Origin: Verrucomicrobiia bacterium
Lineage (GTDB): Bacteria > Verrucomicrobiota > Verrucomicrobiia > Verrucomicrobiales > DEV007
Direction of reading: 5' to 3'
NCBI GenBank assembly: GCA_030425385.1
Contig: JAUIAH010000004.1
Location: forward strand, 124,001-188,000
Length of the DNA: 64,000 nucleotides
Both the position numbers and the translations under genes were made by a program. Below are positions 1 through 7,900 of the stretch, piece by piece (position 1 is the stretch's first letter; each line of letters begins with the position of its first letter). The notes below the pieces were generated by a model. It made no database searches. It saw only the letters and a program-made list of their open reading frames with translations, and was not told the origin of the DNA.

Positions 1-69
1 AGCGAAATCTCTACGCGGGCTTCGATGCCGCTTCCTCCATCCTCCTTCCAAACCCTAGCGAAGACACCC

Positions 70-765
70 ATGAATAACGCAACGACTATCAAGCGCATTA
101 CCGAAAGTCTGCCGGATGAGACGCGAGAGCGGTTCCTTGCCATCTGCGATCACCTCCACACCGCGGAAGACGACGAAGAGTTTCTGCTCTTGCAAGGGAT
201 GGGGTTGCTCATGTCTGAGATGCGAGAGGTGCCCGAGGCCCTCGCAACGATGCTAGACGAAACCAAGCGGGGGCTCACCGAAGACCAAGCGACGCGTCTT
301 GGGAACCAGTTCTCGGAGATCCTGAAAGGCTCGCTGGAACTTCCGGCTTACCAAGACATGGAGCGGTTTCATCGCACCATGCGCGATGCCTCCGAAACCC
401 AGAAGCGGGAAACGAGCAAGCTCCGAGAGGAAATGCGATCAGCCCGAGTTGCCATCGGCAAATACGCTCGTGTGTTGCCAGTGCTGAGTTCGTCCGTGCT
501 CTCCAGCGTGATCGTGCTCGTCATTGGATCGATCATCGCGTGGTTCCTCGTGCCTTATCTGTTTCGCATCCAACGTGTTTCCGTGCCGGAGACGCTGTGG
601 CCTTACGTGGAATTGGAGCGGCAAGCGCGGCTGAGGCATCTCGACACCGAGGTAGACGGGATACGTGGCCGAGCGCTCATCATCGAGGACGTCGTCAATG
701 CCCGGCTTGATGGAAAGAATGCGTTCATCGTGATCGAGCTTCCCAACCCGGAGGTGGCTCAATGA
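70..765 (+). CDS. Single-pass membrane protein, unknown function
   Basis: I do not recognise the family. The 231-residue product has a soluble, acidic, charge-rich N-terminal half that is probably helical, then one clear membrane segment at about residues 137-160 (LSSVIVLVIGSIIAWFLVPY), then a 70-residue tail. That suggests a membrane-anchored protein; which side the tail faces cannot be told. An in-frame ATG at 25 would add 15 unremarkable residues; I prefer the ATG at 70, which starts the natural-looking sequence MNNATTIKR. The stop overlaps the next start as ATGA, so the two genes are translationally coupled. Both lie in the element whose right end is the tRNA fragment near 2.55 kb, so a role in the mobile element is possible but unproven. 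Confidence 0.6.
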   Translation: MNNATTIKRITESLPDETRERFLAICDHLHTAEDDEEFLLLQGMGLLMSEMREVPEALATMLDETKRGLTEDQATRLGNQFSEILKGSLELPAYQDMERFHRTMRDASETQKRETSKLREEMRSARVAIGKYARVLPVLSSSVLSSVIVLVIGSIIAWFLVPYLFRIQRVSVPETLWPYVELERQARLRHLDTEVDGIRGRALIIEDVVNARLDGKNAFIVIELPNPEVAQ

Positions 766-971
766 AATCTCAAACAGACGAAGCCTCCAGCAAGAGCGCT
801 GGGGCGGAGCTCATCAGCCGCGACCAACTGGCCAAGCGCTGGGGTGTTTCCAAGGAGACGATCAAGCGACGCGAAAGGGAAGGGCTTCTAACACCCCTAC
901 GTTTTAATCAGCGGCTCCTTCGGTACCGCATGGAAGATATTGTCGAGATTGAGCGATCGCTTTTGTGTTAG
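762..971 (+). CDS. Small MerR/excisionase-type helix-turn-helix protein
   Basis: The 69-residue protein has an HTH_17/MerR-like DNA-binding region at about residues 18-60: SRDQLAKRWGVSKETIKRRE forms the helix-turn-helix, followed by a short wing and a YRMEDIVEIE helix typical of excisionase-like small proteins. Proteins like this act as recombination directionality factors or small repressors. It overlaps the upstream membrane-protein gene by four bases and is convergent with the tyrosine recombinase about 80 bases away. That placement makes an excisionase or a regulator of the integrated element the best guess. The exact role is inference. Confidence 0.65.
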   Translation: MKSQTDEASSKSAGAELISRDQLAKRWGVSKETIKRREREGLLTPLRFNQRLLRYRMEDIVEIERSLLC

Positions 972-1050
972 CTGGCAAGCGATGACTCTGCAATGAGAGC
1001 GAGCGGTAGTGATTCCTCATCTAGCCGCCAGATCCGCCAGTCGATTGTGC

Positions 1051-2409
1051 TCATTCGTTCGACTTGAGGGCACTACCGATCCCTGAGCAGACCGGAACCT
1101 TTTTGTCGATGTAGAATGAAGCGGTCACACCGAGGTCAGCATGGCGGAGTGCTCTGGAGGCAATGTAAAGACCATGCTTCTGACAAATAACGGAGCCGAA
1201 CTCTTTCCGAAGCGCATGCAGGGGCTTCCTGTCGTCAACCCCTTTGGCCCTCAGCCAGCGGTAAAGGCTCACGAAGTCGTCTGCTGCCCGGCAGCAGGAA
1301 TAGGACGCATTCACGACTGGTTCGCGTAGGCTTTCGATGACGAAAGGACTATCAGAACGATTCTGAGCCGCCTCCAAATAAACGATCACTTCAGGATCAA
1401 GATCGACCACTCCAGTACTGTCCTCACTTTTAGGTTTGAGGTATTTGGTAGGATAGATTCCTACCTGTCCTCGCGCTAGATCAACTTGGCTCCACAGTAG
1501 CTTGTCGATCTCATTCCTTCTTAATCCAGCGCAGAGTGCTAGAACGAGGATCAAGAACTGTCGCTCCTCTGAGGTCGTTCCCAGCTCACCCTCAGATCCG
1601 CGTTTCTCCAATAGCGTTGCCCCTAGTTCGTCTCTAGCTGCAACTATGATTTCCTCAGCGTCTATTCGCGAGACATATCTGGTGCTTGAGCGTGGAAAGA
1701 ACTCAACGCCTTGAAATGGTAGGGGAGAGGGCATTCTGTTCTTCACGTCCGGGTTAAGATGCCGAAGCACTTTCTTTTCTGAGAAGAGCGATCTCGCAAG
1801 GCGAAGGTATGCATTCGCGCTGTTCCGGGCTGCTTTGTCGCGCTCAGGATCTCCACCGTTGGTTTTTGCATATTGGAGTTTCCATTTTTGAATGGCTGCC
1901 GATGTGAGTGAACTCAACTCGATGGCATCGACCTTTTTCAACCAGGCATCTCTTCCCCCTCTGCGGTAGTCGAAGCGTTTCGAGCTTTTCGAGATCTTGG
2001 CAATGTCCCCCACAATCCTCCTTAACGCGCGGGCATAATCCTCAAGCGTGCGTGAACTCACATCAGCCAACGCCGATGCTTCTTGAATGTACTCTCCAAG
2101 CGTTAGGCTTGAAAAGTTGCCGTCAGGTGATTCTTCTACGGGAGGGTGGCTCTCAAGTTCTGCCTCGTCGAATGCTTCCCAGCCCTGAGCTCTCAGTGTT
2201 AGGAATATATCCTTGGCTCGCGCTGCTGCCACAGCCTTGTTGGCAGTTCCGAGAGTGAACGTGCGCCGCCGCTTCTTGAATTGAATCTGAACGGCATAGT
2301 TCTTTGTTAGGTAAGTGGCTTCGGAAACCTGAGTCCGGGGTAGGTAGATCCGCTTTTCCCAGTAACGGACGTCCGTTTTTCCGAATCTTTGGTTCGCGAC
2401 TTTATGCAT
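1051..2409 (-). CDS. Tyrosine recombinase (integrase)
   Basis: This is a 452-residue phage-type integrase that would catalyse site-specific recombination between element and host attachment sites. The catalytic C-terminal domain shows the expected residues: the first Arg in CAGLRRNEID (about residue 298), the HxxR box in LHALRKEFGS, the second His in RALRHADLG, and the nucleophilic Tyr in ASFYIDKK near residue 433. The N-terminal part has the usual SAM-like core-binding region. It is transcribed leftward, away from a 3' tRNA-Arg fragment that begins 140 bases upstream of its start, the normal arrangement for an integrase at an att site. All catalytic residues are present, so the enzyme looks intact. 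Confidence 0.9.
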   Translation of the reverse strand: MHKVANQRFGKTDVRYWEKRIYLPRTQVSEATYLTKNYAVQIQFKKRRRTFTLGTANKAVAAARAKDIFLTLRAQGWEAFDEAELESHPPVEESPDGNFSSLTLGEYIQEASALADVSSRTLEDYARALRRIVGDIAKISKSSKRFDYRRGGRDAWLKKVDAIELSSLTSAAIQKWKLQYAKTNGGDPERDKAARNSANAYLRLARSLFSEKKVLRHLNPDVKNRMPSPLPFQGVEFFPRSSTRYVSRIDAEEIIVAARDELGATLLEKRGSEGELGTTSEERQFLILVLALCAGLRRNEIDKLLWSQVDLARGQVGIYPTKYLKPKSEDSTGVVDLDPEVIVYLEAAQNRSDSPFVIESLREPVVNASYSCCRAADDFVSLYRWLRAKGVDDRKPLHALRKEFGSVICQKHGLYIASRALRHADLGVTASFYIDKKVPVCSGIGSALKSNE

Positions 2410-2549
2410 TTTTTATGCGTTTTTTCGGTTCCATCGTGACCTCAAGGTTGGCCATGTAGAGAATCTTTGCAAGCGTAAAGCATTGATTTAGAAAGATTTA
2501 TGAACAAACTGTTCCTAGCCTTTCTCAAGTGCGCAAAACTGCGTTTTAA

Positions 2550-2594
2550 TGACTACGGATCAGAAGGTTAGGGGTTCGAATCCTCTCGGGCGTG
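2550..2594 (+). repeat. tRNA-Arg 3' fragment: attachment site remnant
   Basis: These 45 bases match the 3' half of a tRNA-Arg(ACG) gene. The anticodon loop CTACGGA (2553-2559) is followed by the 3' anticodon strand TCAGA, a five-base variable region, a perfect T-arm (AGGGG/TTCGAAT/CCTCT, one G-T pair), the 3' acceptor strand CGGGCGT and a G discriminator. The D-arm and 5' acceptor strand are absent, so it cannot make a tRNA. A 3' tRNA piece directly beside an integrase is the classical signature of an att site. Its orientation puts the intact tRNA gene and the body of the element to the left, outside the window. Confidence 0.8.
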
Positions 2595-2659
2595 CTTGAA
2601 GGAGGAGGGTGCCACGCTATCTATTGAGATGATGCGGAATGGCTGATCAGAGGGGCCCC

Positions 2660-5600
2660 CTACTTACCCTTGTATTTCTTGAAGTTCTCTGCTTGCTCAA
2701 AGATTTCCTTGTAGACCTCATCTCGGTCGACAGGCGGGTAGTCGTTCTTGGCGAGTAGAATGATGAGGTCCACTTTCAACTCAGCCTTGATGTCCTCGCG
2801 TTGGTTCCAGTCTGTGTACTTGGCTTTGTCGTCGACCACCGCTTTCACTTCTTTGGCAAGGTGGATGAGTTTGTCCTCTGGGTAATCGAAATCGTATTTG
2901 TGGGCGAGGGTTTTGAGAATGTCGTAGAAGGATTTCTCTTCCAGATTGATGCCCAATTCGCCGAAGGATTCTCGCTCCTTCTGGAGTGCGTGAATGAGTT
3001 CGATCATCTCCTCTGGAATGGTTTCGAGGAACGAACTGTCGAGCACGTCTTGCTCGTCGCGTTCGTTGTATTTGTTCACCAGTGCCTGGAACTGCTTGGT
3101 GAAGTCAACGCCTTTGACTTTGTTGACCTTCTGGAAATCCTCGATCGCCCGTTTGAGCAACTGCTGGAGCAGTTTGATCTTGGTGTTAGGGAGTTTGATC
3201 TTCTCCAATTTGGCGAGGTAGTCGTCGCCGAAGATGTCGATCTCGGAGGCGCCGTCTTCGCCGAGCTGGAAGATCTCTTCGATCCCGTCGCTGGCGAGGG
3301 CGTCGGCGATCATCTCGCGGACCTTGGCATTCATTTGGGTGCTGTCGGGGGCTTCGCCTTTGGTCAGCTTGGCGATGATGGAGCGGACGGCGAGGTAGAA
3401 GTGGATGTGGTCGCGTTCGCTCTCGGTGAAGACGTCGCTCCCGCTGCAGATGTCGTAGGCGGCTTTGAGGCGCTTCACGAGGAACATGACTCGCTTCTCG
3501 ATCTTGTCGGTGAGCTGGACGAACTCGGCGGCTTTGTTCAGGCACTCCAGTTGCTCGACGGGGGAGCCGCTGAAGTAGGGCGTGGTGTCGAACTGGTGGA
3601 AAACCCGCCCGAGCAGATCGAGGTGATCGCGCACCACGACGATGGAGGCCTCGATCTCTTCGATGTTGCTGCTGTCCGCCTTGGAGTAATGCGCCAGCGC
3701 GAGGTTCATCTGCTTCTTGATGCCGATGTAGTCGACGACGAGGCCCTTCTTCTTGTTCTCAAACTTTCGGTTCACCCGGGAGATGGTCTGGATCAGGTTG
3801 TGACGCTGGACCGGCTTGTCGATGTAGATGGTGTCGAGGAAGGGCACGTCAAAGCCCGTCAGCCACATGTCCACCACGATGGCGATCTTGAAGTTGGATT
3901 CGGCCTTCTTGAACTGGGTGTCGAACTTCTTGCGCTCGTCCTTGTTGCCGAGCAGGTCGTAGAGCGCCTTCTCGTCGTCCTTGCCCCGCGTCATCACCAT
4001 CTTGAGGCGCTCCATGGGGAGGATCTCCTTCTTCTGCTTCTCGGTCAGCTCCACGCCCTCGGCAGCGACGCGCACCTCGGCCCACTCGGGGCGCAGGGCG
4101 ATGACCTGCTTGTAGAAATCGTAGGCGATCTGGCGGCTGCTGCTGACGAAGATGGCCTTGCCCGCCACGGTGGAGCCTTCGGTGATGCGTTTCTCGTAGT
4201 GACCCACGAAATCCGCGGCCAGCGCCTCGATGCGTTGCGGATCGCCGAGGATCGCGCCCATGTTGGCCATCGTCTTCTTGCTGTCTTCGATCGCGTAGTC
4301 GCTCGCCCCGGCCTCGGCGCATTCGTCGTAGTATTTCTCGATCTCCTCCAGCTTGCTGTTGTCGAGGATCACCTTGGCGGCGCGGCCTTCGTAAACGATG
4401 GGCACGGTGATCTCGTCGGCGACCGACTCGGTCATGGTGTAGCTGTCCACCACCTCGCCAAAGACATCGAGGGTGGCATCGATGGGCGTGCCGGTGAAGC
4501 CGACGTAGGTCGCGTTGGGCAGGGAGTCGTGCAGATACTTGGCGAAACCGTAAGTCTTCTTCACGCCATCTTCCGTCACGCGAAGTTTCTGGTCCAGATT
4601 CACCTGGCTGCGGTGCGCCTCGTCGGAAATGCAGATCACATTGCTGCGATCGGTCAGCAGCTCGGTGTCTTCGGTGAACTTGTGAATGGTGGTGAGAAAG
4701 ACCCCGCCGCTGTTGCGGCCCTTCAGCAGTTCGCGCAGGTGTTCGCGGCTCTCCACGCTGATGATGGACTCGTCGCCGATGTAGCCCTTGGCATTGGTGA
4801 AAGTGCCCGATAGCTGATCATCCAGATCCGTGCGGTCAGTAATAAGAACAATAGTGGGGCTTGCTAGACTCACACTCTTCATCAGAAGACGCGTGAGGAA
4901 GAGCATGGTGAAGCTCTTTCCGCAGCCGGTCGCGCCAAAGTAGGTGCCGCCCTTGCCGTCGCCTTCCGGCTTCCGGTGCTCAAGGATGTTCTGATAGAGC
5001 TTCGTCGCCGCATAGTATTGCGGGTAGCGACAGAGGATCTTGTCTTCCTTGCGTGAAACGTCTGGCACATGCACAAAGTTCCGGATCACATCGATCAGGC
5101 GTTCTTCTTGGAAGAGTCCCTGAATCATCGTGTGGAGAGAATCGATGCCCTCCTTAGCCACCTGCTCAGTGCCATCGATCTTGCGCCAAGCGTAATAGAA
5201 CTCGTAGGGCGCAAAGAACGAACCCACCTTGTTGTTCACGCCGTCACTGATCACACAGAAGGCATTGTACTTGAGCAACTCCGGGATCGTTCGCCGATAG
5301 CGCGTGGTGATCTGCGTGTAAGCATCGTGAATCGTCGCTTCCTCCCGGATCGCGCTCTTGAACTCGAAGACCACCAACGGGATCCCATTGACATAGAGCA
5401 CCACATCCGGGCGGCTCTCTTCATACCCCACCACCGTCAGTTGACTGACGAGCTTAAAGATATTGTGGCGCGTCTTGTAGGGCGACGGTGATTCCGCCAC
5501 GACCTTACTGGCCGCCGGGATCACTACGCGTATCGCGTCCAATGCCGCATAATCGATCAATTGAATGTAGAGATCTTTCAGATCACGATCCTCGCGCTTG

Positions 5601-5875
5601 AGCAGGAAGCCATCCGAAACGAGTTTCATGATGTCCTTGTTGCTCTGATAGAGATCCGCCGAAGCGTAAGACTCCAGTTTGCGAATGACCGAGTCGATCT
5701 CGCTCTCCGTGATTCCCTCAGATCGATAATGCTTTGCGAGAAAGGCGCGTAGATCGTCCTTGATCAAGACCTCGTGAGGCTCGCGATCGATCTGCGCCCC
5801 AGCCACGTGCGGGTAGCCTTCATCGCCCAGGTGGGAAATGATGGCGGCTTCGAGTTTGGCTTCGGTGAATTTCAT
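2660..5875 (-). CDS. hsdR: Type I restriction enzyme, restriction/translocase subunit
   Basis: The 1071-residue HsdR is the DNA translocase and endonuclease subunit of a type I restriction complex, working with HsdM and HsdS. The N-terminal nuclease domain has a PD-(D/E)xK core (PDVVLYVNG then VFEFKSA at about 155-174). The SF2 motor follows, with Walker A ATGCGKSFT near residue 317, DEAH box ISDEAHRS near 418, motif III GFTGTPID, and motif VI region ISRVNRKF. The helical C-terminal domain completes a normal-length family member. Its ATG overlaps the stop of the RhuM-RAYT gene as ATGA, so translation depends on that fusion gene being read through. Its first ~195 residues have a diverged duplicate at 7.9-8.6 kb. 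Confidence 0.95.
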   Translation of the reverse strand: MKFTEAKLEAAIISHLGDEGYPHVAGAQIDREPHEVLIKDDLRAFLAKHYRSEGITESEIDSVIRKLESYASADLYQSNKDIMKLVSDGFLLKREDRDLKDLYIQLIDYAALDAIRVVIPAASKVVAESPSPYKTRHNIFKLVSQLTVVGYEESRPDVVLYVNGIPLVVFEFKSAIREEATIHDAYTQITTRYRRTIPELLKYNAFCVISDGVNNKVGSFFAPYEFYYAWRKIDGTEQVAKEGIDSLHTMIQGLFQEERLIDVIRNFVHVPDVSRKEDKILCRYPQYYAATKLYQNILEHRKPEGDGKGGTYFGATGCGKSFTMLFLTRLLMKSVSLASPTIVLITDRTDLDDQLSGTFTNAKGYIGDESIISVESREHLRELLKGRNSGGVFLTTIHKFTEDTELLTDRSNVICISDEAHRSQVNLDQKLRVTEDGVKKTYGFAKYLHDSLPNATYVGFTGTPIDATLDVFGEVVDSYTMTESVADEITVPIVYEGRAAKVILDNSKLEEIEKYYDECAEAGASDYAIEDSKKTMANMGAILGDPQRIEALAADFVGHYEKRITEGSTVAGKAIFVSSSRQIAYDFYKQVIALRPEWAEVRVAAEGVELTEKQKKEILPMERLKMVMTRGKDDEKALYDLLGNKDERKKFDTQFKKAESNFKIAIVVDMWLTGFDVPFLDTIYIDKPVQRHNLIQTISRVNRKFENKKKGLVVDYIGIKKQMNLALAHYSKADSSNIEEIEASIVVVRDHLDLLGRVFHQFDTTPYFSGSPVEQLECLNKAAEFVQLTDKIEKRVMFLVKRLKAAYDICSGSDVFTESERDHIHFYLAVRSIIAKLTKGEAPDSTQMNAKVREMIADALASDGIEEIFQLGEDGASEIDIFGDDYLAKLEKIKLPNTKIKLLQQLLKRAIEDFQKVNKVKGVDFTKQFQALVNKYNERDEQDVLDSSFLETIPEEMIELIHALQKERESFGELGINLEEKSFYDILKTLAHKYDFDYPEDKLIHLAKEVKAVVDDKAKYTDWNQREDIKAELKVDLIILLAKNDYPPVDRDEVYKEIFEQAENFKKYKGK

Positions 5876-7707
5876 GACTTCCCGGGAACGCCGACGTCCC
5901 CGTCGGCATCATTGTGTCCATTCCCGGGTGCACCGACGTCCCCGTCGGCACCACCTTCCCTGCCAGCCACTCGCCTCGCACTCGACCACCGCCAATCCTC
6001 TGCCCGCGCGCACAACTTCGCTTTCACAGGATTCTCATGAATGTACCGGATCACCTCACCACGGTGGGCGTCATCGCGCACATAACGATCCCAATAATCT
6101 CGCATCCAGAAATGCTTCATGCTTGGGATTCTCAAGTCCAGGAATTCGTTCTGATCCAGCGCCCATCGCCCCGTGTATGCCTTCCACCCTTGAACGATCG
6201 AAGCCAACGGAGTGGAAGCCAAGGGTTCAATCAACACGTGCACATGGTTAGGCATGATGCACCAAGCCAGCAGCGCATAACGTTCGCCATCGAAATGGAG
6301 GAGCGCATTCTCCACATAGGCTGCCACCTCTGGATGGCCCAATGCGCAACACCCCATGCCGGCATCCAGCCACTCCTCGATCCTCTTCCGGTGTTGTACG
6401 CTTCGCACTTCTTTAGGCTTTGCAGCAAGCTCTTCCTCTAGCTGCTTCAGTTTCTCTTGTGGCAGGCTATCGGCGAGCCGAAACGTAATCGACTGCAACA
6501 AGCCTGCCGCATCCAGATGAGGCAAGTAACCGCGCGAATACCATCCCCTGGGAACGCCGACGTCCTCGTCGGCATCATCCTCGATGCTGGGAACGCCGAC
6601 GTCCTCGTCGGCATCATCCTCGATGCTGGGAACGCCGACGTCCTCGTCGGCATCATGCTCCCCATCCAAGCCGACGGGGACGTCGGCGCTCCCAGCGATG
6701 GCCTCCAAATGCTCGATCGATTCGGCGGCGCCTTTCTCCTCTAGCGCTTTCCTTCGCCGTTCTTCAAACAACGCGTATTCCTCCGCTGCCTTCTCATCAG
6801 CTTCCGATTTGCTGACAGAACCCGCATCGGGCAGCACCTCCCGATCATTGAAACGCAGGAAGTCGTTAAGCTTCTCCTGCCATTGTTTCAGAAAAACCTG
6901 CTTCCGGCGCTTGGCCTGGTCTTCGGCAAAGTCGAGCCACATCACCACGATGCGATTCAGTTCGTCGATCTCCTCCTGCTGAAGATAGTTCTTGGCCACC
7001 GTGACATCGCTTTTACGCACCACCTCACCCTTCCACACCGTAAGGCCCATGTTAGGCTGTGAGGCATCAGCCCGTTCGGCGATCAACTCCGCCGCGGTCT
7101 TGCCGGTGGCGGCAAAGTGCAGCTTGTTCTGAATGATGCGGAAGAACTGCGTGGTGTCTTTGCGAGTGGGTTCGTAATCGGCAGCCAAGGCAAAGATTTC
7201 ACGCACACGCAGATACACCCGCCGCTCACTGGCCCGGATGTCCCGGATGCGGGCCAGCATCTCGTCGAAGTAGTCCGGAACGGCTGAGGTGCCTGAAATG
7301 TCAGGGTTCTTGAGCCGCTCGTCGTCCATGGTGAAGCCCTTGACGAGGTATTCCTGCAGGCGGGTGTTCGCCCAGCGGCGGAACTGCGTGCCTCGTGGGG
7401 ATTTCACCCGGAAACCAACGGCGAGGATCGCTTCCAGGTTGTAGTGCTCAATCTCTCGTTTCACCTCTCTGGTGCCCTCCATTCGAACTATCCGGAATTT
7501 CCGGATAGTTGCCGAAGCGCTGAGTTCTTCCTCCTCATAGAGGTTCTTGAGGTGCTCGTTGATGGTTCGGACATCTCGGTCGAAAAGCTCGCCCATCAGG
7601 GCTTGCGAGAGCCAGAGAGTCTCGTTTTCAAACCGGCACTCAACGCGAGTTTTCCCGTCCTCGGTGGTGTAGAGGAGGAATTCTCCAATAGGCTCGTCCG
7701 TATTCAT
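5872..7707 (-). CDS. RhuM-family protein fused in frame to a RAYT transposase
   Basis: This 611-residue protein is a two-part fusion. Residues 1 to about 330 are a RhuM (virulence RhuM/KilA-N-like) protein, a family often found inside type I restriction operons and of uncertain function; the start LLYTTEDGKTRVECRFENET and the segment NLEAILAVGFRVKSPRGTQF are characteristic. Residues about 339-386 are low-complexity DADEDVGVP repeats encoded by REP-like palindromes. From about 387 (RGWYSRGYLPHL) to about 590 there is a full-length REP-associated tyrosine transposase, with the HUH motif PNHVHVLIEP near 488 and the catalytic Tyr in VIRYIHENP near 554. The stop overlaps hsdR. An insertion of a REP-RAYT unit into the 3' end of rhuM that kept the frame is the simplest origin. 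Whether one polypeptide is made is unknown. Confidence 0.85.
   Translation of the reverse strand: MNTDEPIGEFLLYTTEDGKTRVECRFENETLWLSQALMGELFDRDVRTINEHLKNLYEEEELSASATIRKFRIVRMEGTREVKREIEHYNLEAILAVGFRVKSPRGTQFRRWANTRLQEYLVKGFTMDDERLKNPDISGTSAVPDYFDEMLARIRDIRASERRVYLRVREIFALAADYEPTRKDTTQFFRIIQNKLHFAATGKTAAELIAERADASQPNMGLTVWKGEVVRKSDVTVAKNYLQQEEIDELNRIVVMWLDFAEDQAKRRKQVFLKQWQEKLNDFLRFNDREVLPDAGSVSKSEADEKAAEEYALFEERRRKALEEKGAAESIEHLEAIAGSADVPVGLDGEHDADEDVGVPSIEDDADEDVGVPSIEDDADEDVGVPRGWYSRGYLPHLDAAGLLQSITFRLADSLPQEKLKQLEEELAAKPKEVRSVQHRKRIEEWLDAGMGCCALGHPEVAAYVENALLHFDGERYALLAWCIMPNHVHVLIEPLASTPLASIVQGWKAYTGRWALDQNEFLDLRIPSMKHFWMRDYWDRYVRDDAHRGEVIRYIHENPVKAKLCARAEDWRWSSARRVAGREGGADGDVGAPGNGHNDADGDVGVPGKS
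5884..5953 (+). repeat. Two REP-like palindromes at the RAYT 3' end
   Basis: Two copies of a GC-rich palindromic unit lie at 5884-5907 and 5926-5949. Each has a GGG-A/T head followed by CGACGTCCCCGTCGG, whose CCGACG and CGTCGG arms can form a hairpin. They are in the same + strand orientation and encode the last residues of the RAYT fusion, in frame with its stop codon. The same unit recurs at 6550-6693 on the other side of the RAYT domain, so the transposase is bracketed by its presumed substrate. Confidence 0.8.
6550..6693 (+). repeat. Three 39-bp tandem REP-like repeats plus one inverted copy
   Basis: Three direct units start at 6550, 6589 and 6628; the first two are identical 39-mers and the third diverges at its end. 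Each contains the palindrome CCGACGTCCTCGTCGG. A fourth copy in inverted orientation lies at 6670-6693. Because 39 is divisible by three, the units add 13-residue blocks (core DDADEDVGVP) to the protein without breaking the reading frame. A direct array with an inverted copy resembles the mosaic elements (BIMEs) associated with RAYT transposases. Confidence 0.85.
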
Positions 7708-7883
7708 GAGGCGCCAGCCACCTCCATGTCGGCTTCCATGCCGTTAGAAATTAGCCTCAATACCTCCTCTGCGTCTTTGCGTCTCTGCGCGAGGATAGAG
7801 TTGGGAAAGGTGACAGAGTGAGAGTGGTGTAAGAATCTCGCGCAGAGCCGCGGAGCCGCAAAGAATGGGAGTGCTAGAATCAT
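7704..7883 (-). CDS. 59-codon ORF formed largely by an inverted-repeat element
   Basis: An uninterrupted 59-residue ORF starts with an ATG that overlaps the stop of the hsdR'/hsdS' remnant as ATGA. It ends with a TGA that overlaps the RhuM start the same way. Most of it, including the segment LAQRRKDAEE, is encoded by the inverted-repeat element at 7766-7865. The tail MEVAGAS resembles the EEAGVS end of the preceding remnant. It has no recognisable domain. It may only serve to keep translational coupling along the operon, or be a chance product of the inserted element. Confidence 0.35.
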   Translation of the reverse strand: MILALPFFAAPRLCARFLHHSHSVTFPNSILAQRRKDAEEVLRLISNGMEADMEVAGAS

Positions 7884-7900
7884 GATACGCCAGCCTCCTC
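7704..7900. repeat. Inverted-repeat element flanked by imperfect 21-bp direct repeats
   Basis: The arms at 7766-7793 and 7837-7865 are inverted copies of a purine/pyrimidine-patterned word (right arm begins CTCGCGCAGAGCCGCGGAGC) separated by 43 bases. This CGCAGAGnCGCnnAGnCGC pattern is familiar as a dispersed element in many environmental genomes. The whole is flanked by two 21-base direct repeats, 7704-7724 and 7880-7900, that differ at three positions and each contain a TCATGA start/stop overlap. This looks like a small non-autonomous element, or a local duplication around one, within the operon. Confidence 0.65.

Noticed and set aside
2801-4813. A 670-codon open frame on the + strand opposite hsdR
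   Set aside because: It is antisense to a full-length conserved hsdR with all motifs, and its product is a repetitive Val/Asp/Leu-rich sequence typical of a mirror frame of a biased codon set.
6550-6666. Possible CRISPR array from the three 39-bp repeats
   Set aside because: The units are directly adjacent with no spacers, palindromic, and lie inside a coding frame next to a RAYT domain, so a REP array explains them better.
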